A stretch of 61,145 nucleotides of DNA from Verrucomicrobiia bacterium (GTDB taxonomy: Bacteria > Verrucomicrobiota > Verrucomicrobiia > Limisphaerales > UBA9464): assembly GCA_019634635.1 (NCBI GenBank), contig JAHCBB010000030.1:1-61145 (forward strand). Reading direction: 5' to 3'. Below the pieces are notes generated by a model. It was not told the DNA's origin. It worked only from the letters and a program-made list of their open reading frames with translations, and did not search any database. This document shows, one piece after another, positions 17,647 to 26,454 of the stretch (positions are counted from its first letter, which is position 1; each line of letters begins with the position of its first letter). A program made the position numbers and the translations under genes.

Positions 17647-20232
17647 CTAGAAATCTCGCGCATAGCCAACACCGAATTGGAACTGGCCGCTGCTGTCGTT
17701 GAAGCGGTCGGACTTGATCGGGATGCCGTAATCCAGCCGGAGCGGACCGATCGGGAGGTTGAGCCGGATGCCCAGGCCCCAGTTGGAATTGTAAACACCG
17801 GTGGTGGTGCCGTCGGCGAACTTTTGCGGCGTGAAGCTGTACGCGTCGGGATACACCATGCCGGAGTCGAAGAACACCGCGAAGCGCACCCGGGGGACGA
17901 CCGGGACGCTGTACTCCGCCGAAGCAAACCAATAGGTGCCGCCGCCGATCGGCTCCTCGGTGAGGGGATCCACCGGGCCCACCTCCCGAAACGTGAAGCC
18001 GCGCAGGGAGTACAGACCGCCGAGGTACCACCGGTTGTTCACCGGCACCACGCCGGCTTCGCCGCGGTCCCCGCTGGAGAAGGCCTGCACGGCGCCCAGG
18101 TTGCCCACCAACTCCAGCACGTGTTCCTTGAAGAAGTCGTGGGTGCTGCTGGCCGGAGAGAACAGGCGGGCGGGGGTCCAGTACTGCGAGGCCTTGAGCT
18201 CCAACTGGTAGAAATTGGCCTGCGCCCCGAGCGGGCCGCCCGCCAGCATCGGCTCGAACTTCACCACGTGGCCGCGGGTCGGAAGCATCAGGTTGTTCCG
18301 GGTGTCGTGGGTGAGGGCCCAGCTCAGGCTCGAGATCAGTGTGGATCCCGCCTGATCGAGCAGCACCGGCTGCGGCCCGGGCACCACGTTGGTCGAGACC
18401 ACCGACACCTGGCCGTTGTTCGTCAGGTAGTTGTAGGTCTCGATGGTGGGCGGATACTGGTTGAGGTAGTTGTCGTAGAACGTGATGTCCACGTTCTGGA
18501 GCGTATAGGTGGTGTTCAGCGTGAGGTTGAACGGAAGTTGCTTCGTCAGCCCCAGGTTGCCGCCGACGATCGTCGCTTCGTAGGTGTCGGAAAGATACTG
18601 GAGATCCCGGTAGTACACCTCCGTGTCGAGCCGGAGACGGCGCCCGAGAAACCATGGCTCGGTGAAGCTCAGGATGTAGTCCTGACGCTGCGTGCCGATC
18701 TGGGCCCGCACCCGCGCCTTCTGGCCGCCGCCGGTGAAGGTGGGCGGGTTGAACAGGTCGAAGTTGCCCTGCGACACCTCGACATACCCGACGAGCTTGT
18801 CCACCGAGCTGAACCCGGCGCCCAATGCCACGTTGCCGGTGTTCTTCTCCTCGACCGCCACCACCAGGTTCCGCTGGGTGGGCACATCGGTGGGCACCTC
18901 CTTGGTGTCCACCTTCTCGAAATAGTTCATCTGCTCCAACCGCTGCTTGCTGATCTTCACCCGGACCATGTCGAAGGTCTCGCCCGGCGAGACGGCGAGC
19001 TCGCGCCGGATGACCTGGTCCTTGGTCTTGGTGTTCCCCTTGATCTCGATCTTCTCGATGGTGGATTTCTCGCCCTCACCGAGCACGCCGCGGGCGTCGC
19101 GGATCGTGTACCGGAGGTCAATCGTCCGGTCCACCACGTTGGGAATCTTCTGGGCCTGGACGCGGACGTCGAGGTACCCGAGGGAGCCGTAGAAGTTCTG
19201 GATGTGCTGGATGTCCGCATCGAGCTGTTCCGGGCTGAAAATCTTGCCGGGGGTCAGGCGCTGCGGGGTGTACCCGCCGCGGTCATCCCGGAGGTTCGAG
19301 GTGATCTCTGCCTCGGTGAACCGCTTGTTGCCCTCGAAGCTGACCGATCCCACCCGGTATTGCGTGCCCTCCGCGACGTCGAAGGTGATGGTCATCCGGT
19401 TCGTTCTGGGCCGGTCGAATTCGACGTCCACGATTTCGAAGTCCACGAAGCCGTTGTTGGCATAGAAATCCCGAAGACGGTCCCGGTCGTCGGCAAACTG
19501 CTCCTCCAGGAACTTGCCGCTGCCCGTCAACCACGACAGCCAGTTCCACTTCCGCGTTTTGACCACCTTGCGCAGTTTCTTCTGACTGAAGGCTTCGTTG
19601 CCTTCGAAGAACACCTTTTCGATCCGGATCTTTGGGGCCTCCACAATCTCGAACGTGACCGAGCCACGCCCCAGCGCCTCGTTGATGACGGGCCGTGGCG
19701 TCACGGTGGTGTTCTGCATCCCGGCCTTCTCGTACATCGTCCGGATCGCCTGCGCGTCGGTGAAGAGCTTCCGTTCGTCCAGCGGCTCCCCGACCTTGGA
19801 CGTCGTCTTCTTCCGCAGCCGGTTGACGCTGAACCGGTCGTTCCCAGAGTACCGGATCTCCGTGAGGATCGGCTTGCTCTGCACGATGTAGGTCAGACCG
19901 ATCCTGCCATCCGGAAGCCGCTGCTGGGTGACGCGAATGTTGTAGAAGAACCCGGTGCCATAGAGCCCCTCGACATCCTTGTCGGCGGCGAGCTGGTTGA
20001 ACGGGTCGCCGACCCGGACCCGGATGTTCGCGCGGACCAGGTCTTCGCTCACCGTCGCGGGGCCGACGAAACGGATGTCAATCGCGCCAACCTGCGGGAC
20101 CGGCACCTGGGCCTCCGGCCTGGCGAAGAGCCCGGCCAGTGCCAGCAGGCACACGATCCACCAGGCTCCCGGGCGACAATTCCATCCGAAGCCCGGCGTG
20201 GCCGCGCCATCCTGTGCTGAATGCCGTTCCAT
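17647..20232 (-). CDS. bamA: outer membrane protein assembly factor BamA
   Basis: Central beta-barrel of the BAM complex that inserts outer-membrane proteins. The 861 residues start with a hydrophobic signal (WWIVCLLALAGLF). Five POTRA-type modules follow, up to about residue 440 (for example the VEGLYGTGFFYNIRV and YGSLGYLDVRVQAQK segments). A 16-stranded barrel occupies the remainder, with the GGLYSLRGFTFREVGP loop carrying the conserved RGF motif and a C-terminal aromatic residue (GYARDF). I use the ATG at 20232, since the longer frame adds a basic non-homologous leader. It heads a unit with skp and ispD and is divergent from argG across 166 bp. Confidence 0.95.
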   Translation of the reverse strand: MERHSAQDGAATPGFGWNCRPGAWWIVCLLALAGLFARPEAQVPVPQVGAIDIRFVGPATVSEDLVRANIRVRVGDPFNQLAADKDVEGLYGTGFFYNIRVTQQRLPDGRIGLTYIVQSKPILTEIRYSGNDRFSVNRLRKKTTSKVGEPLDERKLFTDAQAIRTMYEKAGMQNTTVTPRPVINEALGRGSVTFEIVEAPKIRIEKVFFEGNEAFSQKKLRKVVKTRKWNWLSWLTGSGKFLEEQFADDRDRLRDFYANNGFVDFEIVDVEFDRPRTNRMTITFDVAEGTQYRVGSVSFEGNKRFTEAEITSNLRDDRGGYTPQRLTPGKIFSPEQLDADIQHIQNFYGSLGYLDVRVQAQKIPNVVDRTIDLRYTIRDARGVLGEGEKSTIEKIEIKGNTKTKDQVIRRELAVSPGETFDMVRVKISKQRLEQMNYFEKVDTKEVPTDVPTQRNLVVAVEEKNTGNVALGAGFSSVDKLVGYVEVSQGNFDLFNPPTFTGGGQKARVRAQIGTQRQDYILSFTEPWFLGRRLRLDTEVYYRDLQYLSDTYEATIVGGNLGLTKQLPFNLTLNTTYTLQNVDITFYDNYLNQYPPTIETYNYLTNNGQVSVVSTNVVPGPQPVLLDQAGSTLISSLSWALTHDTRNNLMLPTRGHVVKFEPMLAGGPLGAQANFYQLELKASQYWTPARLFSPASSTHDFFKEHVLELVGNLGAVQAFSSGDRGEAGVVPVNNRWYLGGLYSLRGFTFREVGPVDPLTEEPIGGGTYWFASAEYSVPVVPRVRFAVFFDSGMVYPDAYSFTPQKFADGTTTGVYNSNWGLGIRLNLPIGPLRLDYGIPIKSDRFNDSSGQFQFGVGYARDF

Positions 20233-20398
20233 CAATGACTTTGGTCCGTCCGCATCAAGGCTGGCGGATGAGACCCCAGGGACGGCCCCGGGTGCAATCT
20301 TCAATCCGCGGGGACCCCGCGACACCGGTGCATCCGCCAAATTTCGCCTTCCCCGCCGCGGGGGCGTCGCGTTGACTGCCGGGCGCCTTGCTGCACGC

Positions 20399-21646
<1,248 letters not shown>

Positions 21647-21856
21647 GGCGCAGGCTTCATCACGTGGGTCTCCAGACCCGGGCCTCGGGGCTGGTGGGCC
21701 ATCCTCCGCTTGGGTGCAGGCGCAGGCGATCCGGCGCGGGTGCCCGGCGATGCCCGATTCGGAACCAGCTCCGGTTCCGGATTTCCGAAGTCGAGCCGGG
21801 GGAGCTTGACGTCGCCGGGTGACGGACCTTCAACTGCCCTCGGCTCCCCCAGAAGT

Positions 21857-23347
21857 ATGCACGCCAGCCTTACCAGCGCCTTCCAGGCCTCCGTTGCCCG
21901 GCACCCCGAAAAAGCCGCCCTGTTCTGGGGACCCGATCAAATCACCTACCGCCAGATTGGCCGCCAGGCGGACTGGGTGGCACACCGGCTGCGGGCGGAC
22001 TTCGCGATCCAGCCCGGTGACCGGGTGGGGCTCTGGATGCGCAACCGGCCGGAGTTTGTGCCGGCGTTGCTGGGCGCGCTTGCCGCGGGGGCCGTGGCGG
22101 TCCCCATCAACAACTTCCTCAAGCCGGCCGAGCTCGCCTATCAGGTTGCGGACGCCGGCATCCGGGTGCTGATCGCCGATGCGGAGCTCGCCGAGGGGCT
22201 GGCCACCACCGGGCTCTCCGGGGTCCCGGTGATGGCCGCGGGGGAAATCCCCGGCCACCCCGACGACGCGGCGGCACTCCCCCCGGTGCCGCGGGTGCCA
22301 TCCGACCTCGCGGTCCTCATCTACACCAGCGGCACCACCGGACATCCCAAGGGCGCCATGCTCACCCACGGCAACCTGCTGCACAACGTGGAGTCCTGCC
22401 GGAAGATCCTCCAGGTCGTGGACGTGGACCGGTTCATCCTGATGTTGCCAATGTTCCACAGCTTCATGCTGACGGTTTCGCTGCTGCTGCCGCTGATCAC
22501 CGGGGGGGCGATCGTGCTGATCCGTTCGGTGAATCCCCCCAAGGCCATGCTGGAGGAGATGTTGATGAACCGCGGCTCGGTGCTGCCGGCCATGGCCCAG
22601 ATCTTCCGCATGCTGGCCGCGTTGCCGGCGGGACTCGAGCTGCCCCTGCGCCTCTGCATCAGCGGGGCGGGCCCGCTGCCCGGTGAAATCCTCCGCGCGT
22701 TCAACCAGCGGCATCCGAAGACCCCGCTGATCGAGGGCTACGGGCTCAGCGAGGCGAGTCCGGTGGTCGCGGTCAACCCGGTCCAGGGCCCCTGGATTGC
22801 CGGAACCATCGGGGTGCCGATTCCCGACGTTGAGGTGGGCATTCGCGACGCGATGGGGAATCCGGTGGCCGACGGCGTGGACGGCGAACTGTGGGTGCGC
22901 GGCGGCAATGTGATGGCGGGGTATTGGAATGCGCCGGAGAAGACGGCGGACACCCTGGTGGACGGCTGGCTGCGGACCGGCGACATCGGACACCGGCGTC
23001 CCGACGGCTACTTCGTGATCACCGACCGGTTGAAGGACATGCTGAAACCCAATGGAATCAATGTGTATCCGCGTGAGATCGAGGAGGTGATCTACACCTT
23101 TCCCGGGGTGCGCGAATGCGCGGTCGTCGGCGAACCCGACGAGCGCCGCGGGGAGCGACCGATCGCCTTCCTGGCGCTCGACGAGGGACAGGACTTCAAC
23201 GAGAAGGCGCTGCTGGCGTTCCTGAAGGAGCAGCTGGCCGACTACAAGGTGCCCCGGCGCGCAATCGTCCTGCCCTCCCTCCCACGCAACGCCACCGGCA
23301 AGCTTCTCAAGACCCGGCTCCGCGAGCTGGTGCAGGCCGGGGTCTAA
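21857..23347 (+). CDS. acyl-CoA synthetase / AMP-dependent ligase
   Basis: A 496-residue ANL superfamily enzyme, probably a long- or medium-chain fatty acid-CoA ligase. The P-loop-like YTSGTTGHPKGAMLTHGN, the EGYGLSEASPV motif, the hinge region GWLRTGDIGHRRPDGYFVITDR, and the C-terminal catalytic lysine context NATGKLLKTRLRE are intact. It activates a carboxylate as acyl-AMP and transfers it to CoA. The ATG at 21857 is chosen because the 49 upstream codons look non-coding. It converges with thiS; acyl chain length cannot be judged. Confidence 0.9.
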   Translation: MHASLTSAFQASVARHPEKAALFWGPDQITYRQIGRQADWVAHRLRADFAIQPGDRVGLWMRNRPEFVPALLGALAAGAVAVPINNFLKPAELAYQVADAGIRVLIADAELAEGLATTGLSGVPVMAAGEIPGHPDDAAALPPVPRVPSDLAVLIYTSGTTGHPKGAMLTHGNLLHNVESCRKILQVVDVDRFILMLPMFHSFMLTVSLLLPLITGGAIVLIRSVNPPKAMLEEMLMNRGSVLPAMAQIFRMLAALPAGLELPLRLCISGAGPLPGEILRAFNQRHPKTPLIEGYGLSEASPVVAVNPVQGPWIAGTIGVPIPDVEVGIRDAMGNPVADGVDGELWVRGGNVMAGYWNAPEKTADTLVDGWLRTGDIGHRRPDGYFVITDRLKDMLKPNGINVYPREIEEVIYTFPGVRECAVVGEPDERRGERPIAFLALDEGQDFNEKALLAFLKEQLADYKVPRRAIVLPSLPRNATGKLLKTRLRELVQAGV

Positions 23348-23382
23348 CTTCCGGGACCGCAACCCGGCGGGCTCCTACCGGG

Positions 23383-23589
23383 CTACCCGCCGGCGACGAT
23401 CTGCACGATCTCCAGTCGGTCGCCCGGACGGACCAGGCACCGGGTGAATTCGGATGGCGCCACCGCCTCGCCGTTGAGCTCGACCACCACGCTGCGCGGT
23501 GGCAGGGACTGCCGCTCCAGAAACTCGGCCAGCGGGCACGGCTCTGTCAGGGCGATCGCACGTCCATTGGCGGTGACCGTCAGGTTCAC
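23383..23589 (-). CDS. thiS: sulfur carrier protein ThiS
   Basis: A 68-residue ubiquitin-like protein ending in the required Gly-Gly (IVAGG), the site of adenylation and thiocarboxylate formation in thiazole synthesis for thiamine. The N-terminal VNLTVTANGR strand and LPPRSVVVELNGE block match ThiS. The likely start is GTG at 23589, giving the normal length; the longer frame has a cysteine/arginine-rich leader with no homology. The rest of the thiamine genes are not in the window. It converges with the acyl-CoA ligase. Confidence 0.85.
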   Translation of the reverse strand: MNLTVTANGRAIALTEPCPLAEFLERQSLPPRSVVVELNGEAVAPSEFTRCLVRPGDRLEIVQIVAGG

Positions 23590-24069
23590 GATTGAACACA
23601 ATGACAGGGTAAAAAGTGGTTGAGAAAGCAGGTTCGCGCGCGAAGACGCAGGTGGACGATCTCGACGCCCGCCCAAGTTCAGATCGCAGGCTAGTACCCG
23701 ACACGGTCCGCAGCAACGGCATTCGCCCCGGTCGGGCAATCAGGCCGGCAAGGTCAGACTTCCCGACAAGTCCGCGGATCCGCCCCGCAATTGCCGGATC
23801 TGTCGCCGGGACCGCCTTCGAGACGCGGCGATTTCCGCGGCGGCGTCCAAACCGTCAACACCCAAACTGCGGGTCCGGGTCCGGCGCGTCCGCACGGGAA
23901 AAGGGGCGGGCGAAGGATCGTGCATCCGGCCACATTTTCCTTCATCCGCAGCGGCACCCGATGGCGGGCCGGGGCTGCCGGGCTCAATCCCCGCTTGACC
24001 GCAAGAGGAGGCCACCGTAATGCACTATCAAGTGCTTGACTGTCAGGCACTGAAACCTGACTTGATCCT
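23590..24069. other. 480-bp divergent intergenic region, no gene seen
   Basis: It lies between thiS (minus) and the HU gene (plus), so it must hold promoters for both. Close to the HU gene, AGTGC and GCACT flank TTGACTGTCAG, forming a short hairpin that includes a -35-like TTGACT. No good -10 or ribosome-binding site is visible. Open frames crossing it lack coding character. Confidence 0.5.
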
Positions 24070-24366
24070 ATGACAAAGCGCGACCTGGTGGTGCGGATCG
24101 CCTCCGAGACCGGCCTGATTCAAGAGACGGTCCAGGAGGTGGTGCAGAAAACCCTGAATTACATCTCCGAGGCGGTCACCCAGGGCAGGACCGTGGAGCT
24201 GAGGAACTTTGGAGTCTTCGAGGTGAAGATCCGAAAGGCGAGGATCGGTCGCAACCCCAACCTGCCTGAAAAGGACGTGCCCATCCCCCCGCGGGCGGTG
24301 GTCAAGTTCAAGCCTGGCAAGGAAATGCGGGAGTCGGTGCTCCGCCTCACTCCCGGAGCCAGATAG
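24070..24366 (+). CDS. HU/IHF family DNA-binding protein
   Basis: A 98-residue histone-like protein. The N-terminal TKRDLVVRIASETGL helix, the VQEVVQKTLNYISEAVTQGR segment, the FGVFEVKIRKAR core and the beta-arm with RIGRNPNLPEKDVPIPPR are characteristic; the arm proline that intercalates into DNA lies in GRNP. The C-terminal VVKFKPGKEMRE completes the fold. It bends DNA as a dimer. HU and IHF cannot be told apart here with confidence. It is a single gene, convergent with the TlpA-like lipoprotein gene. Confidence 0.93.
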   Translation: MTKRDLVVRIASETGLIQETVQEVVQKTLNYISEAVTQGRTVELRNFGVFEVKIRKARIGRNPNLPEKDVPIPPRAVVKFKPGKEMRESVLRLTPGAR

Positions 24367-24394
24367 CCGCTCCGCCCCGCTTCGCGATCCCGGC

Positions 24395-25543
24395 TCAACG
24401 CTCCGCAAGGAGCTTTTGCACCTTGTCGGCAAGGCCGTCCCGGGCGTTCAGGTCACGAAGAACGCCCTTCGCGTCCACCAACCACATCGCGGGAATCGAA
24501 TTGATCCCGAACTCCTGGCCAAACTTGTTCTGCCATCCTTCACCGTCGAAAAACTGGGGCCAAGGCATGTCGTGCTTCTTGAGGAACGCTTCGAGCGCCT
24601 CCTTGTCGTGATCGAAGCTGATCCCGACAATCTCAAAGCCTTCCGGGTGCAGTTTGTCGAAGGCGGCCTTGACGTTGGGCAGCTCGACGACACACGGACC
24701 GCACCAGGTGGCCCAGAAATCCACCAGCACCACCTTCCCCTTCAGATCCGCAATGCTGACCTCGCGGCCATCAATGGCAGTGAACTTCAGGTCCAGCGGC
24801 TGACCGACGCGGTCGTACTTGGCGATGAGTGCCGCAGCCGCCTCCTTGACGCCGTCGGGAGCCGCGCTGCCCTGAATCTCCTTCGCAATCTCGCGCGCCC
24901 GCTCCGCCCCCACGCCATTGGCGACCTCCAGGAGGGCTCCATAGACTTCAGGTCGGTCCGGGAACTCCTTCATCACCTCGCGGATCCCCTCCTCAAATGT
25001 GGTCAGCACCGCCTCCATGCCCTTTTCCTGCTGCGCCATCGCCTTCTGCACGGCCTCGCCCATCTTCTGCTCAAACGGTCCCCCGGGGCGACCCTCGCCG
25101 CCAATCGCCGCCAGTTCATCGGCCCGGTCAGTCTGCCCAAGCCGGACCGCGGCGCCCAGCATCTGGGAACGGATTTCCTTGGCGTCATCGGCATGCTCGC
25201 TGTCCGGAAAGCGCTCCAAAAACGCCTTCGCGCGATCCGCGGTCGCCGCGGCCGACTCGCCCATCTTCTTGCGGAACGCCGCGTATTCCTCCTCGGACGG
25301 CTGCTGCTGGTTCCACTCGGCCGGCGGGAGCGGCGGCGCGGTGCCCTCGATCAGCGCAAGCCAGGCCGCTTCCTCGGCATCGGATGCCGCCGGACCGGCC
25401 GTCGCCGTTGGAGCCGAGGGTGGGGTCAGGACAGGGGCCGTCGCCGCGGGGGCGGGAGCCGTTTCGGACTCCTTGGGCTTGCAGGCGGATGGGCCGACGA
25501 GCAACAGGGCCGCGAGGCCGGAAGCAACAATCTTGGGATTCAT
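24395..25543 (-). CDS. TlpA-like thioredoxin-fold lipoprotein
   Basis: A 382-residue exported lipoprotein. The signal ends in a lipobox-like LVGPSAC, so Cys21 would be acylated. A proline/alanine-rich linker and a helical region of unknown role (about 55-245) follow. A C-terminal TlpA/ResA-type thioredoxin domain has the FWATWCGPC active site (Cys281, Cys284) and the cis-proline segment NSIPAMWLVD. It probably reduces disulfides of exported proteins such as apocytochromes, which would suit the several CxxCH proteins in this window. I start at MNPKIVASG (25543), where the signal peptide begins. Confidence 0.9.
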   Translation of the reverse strand: MNPKIVASGLAALLLVGPSACKPKESETAPAPAATAPVLTPPSAPTATAGPAASDAEEAAWLALIEGTAPPLPPAEWNQQQPSEEEYAAFRKKMGESAAATADRAKAFLERFPDSEHADDAKEIRSQMLGAAVRLGQTDRADELAAIGGEGRPGGPFEQKMGEAVQKAMAQQEKGMEAVLTTFEEGIREVMKEFPDRPEVYGALLEVANGVGAERAREIAKEIQGSAAPDGVKEAAAALIAKYDRVGQPLDLKFTAIDGREVSIADLKGKVVLVDFWATWCGPCVVELPNVKAAFDKLHPEGFEIVGISFDHDKEALEAFLKKHDMPWPQFFDGEGWQNKFGQEFGINSIPAMWLVDAKGVLRDLNARDGLADKVQKLLAER

Positions 25544-25600
25544 GAAATCGGGATTCGGGCAACCGTTCAGCGCCAAAGACTGGCGCTCCTGAGGCTCCGT

Positions 25601-26413
25601 TCAACTATCTTCCGCGGAAATTCCGGGATTGTTCCCTGCCCGCGCAAGCAGATCCCGAAGCCGGCGAAGCCGCCTCGGGTTGGCAGGCGCACTGAAATCC
25701 CCCTCGCGGATCGCGGGGTCCAGATGCCGGAGCGCCAGCTCCAGCGCGGCCCGAATCGTCTGCATCTCGCTGGAGGTCAGGGACAGAGCAACCCGATCCT
25801 CCCGTCCGGATCGCGCCACCTGACGGCTGAATTCCAGCAGCAGGGCGCACGGCTCGAGGCAGGGAACCACGGATTTCTCCGCGGACCCATCCGGCGCCAG
25901 CCCGTCCACCGTCCAAAGCCGGCGGCGCAGACAGGCGGCGGCCGCGCACCCGGCGCGGATGACCCCTGCGGCTTCCGCGTCACTGAGCTGCGTCACCACG
26001 CGGTACATCCCCGTCTGGCGCCCGGTGAAGTCGCGAAAGGAGCCCGGCGCCACAGCGCCACGCACCACGGCGTACCAATCCGCCAGCGCGCCGGGATACA
26101 AGGCGTCCAGCGCCGCCTCAAGCGCTTCGGGATCTCCGACTTCACAACGCCAGCCCCGGCGCAATCCCGGGGCGGCCTTGTTCGGGCGGAAGGCGCCCCC
26201 GGCATCGGTCTGGACCCACTCCTGCAGCTGGGCGGGTGTCCGGTCTTGCAGGCTCGACGACGGCAGGGCGGCGTCCTCCGCATGACGCAACTCCAGGCGG
26301 CTGCCCGCGGTGACGGCACACACTTCGATCCATCGCGCTCCGGTCGCGAATTCAGCGATCCATGCAGTAACGGCCGGTGAAGGAGACGACATGCAGTCCG
26401 GGGAGTCTGCCAT
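25601..26413 (-). CDS. DR2241-like iron-sulfur protein (tentative)
   Basis: A 270-residue soluble protein. The middle holds two cysteine pairs, AGCAAAAC and PCLEPC, in a region that resembles the 4Fe-4S domain of the Deinococcus DR2241 family; the preceding GSFRDFTGRQTGMYRVVTQLS also fits that family. The family assignment is from memory of the motif layout and is tentative. It lies 41 bp downstream of the GH63-like gene on the same strand. The start is uncertain: ATG at 26413, or ATG at 26392 (seven residues shorter); neither has a clear ribosome-binding site. Confidence 0.6.
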   Translation of the reverse strand: MADSPDCMSSPSPAVTAWIAEFATGARWIEVCAVTAGSRLELRHAEDAALPSSSLQDRTPAQLQEWVQTDAGGAFRPNKAAPGLRRGWRCEVGDPEALEAALDALYPGALADWYAVVRGAVAPGSFRDFTGRQTGMYRVVTQLSDAEAAGVIRAGCAAAACLRRRLWTVDGLAPDGSAEKSVVPCLEPCALLLEFSRQVARSGREDRVALSLTSSEMQTIRAALELALRHLDPAIREGDFSAPANPRRLRRLRDLLARAGNNPGISAEDS

Positions 26414-26454
26414 CGAAGGCGGGAAAGGCGAGGCGCCGGGCGAACGCGCAGGGC

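Noticed and set aside
17548..20220. 890-codon plus-strand frame opposite bamA and skp
   Set aside because: Shadow frame of confident genes; no recognisable domain.
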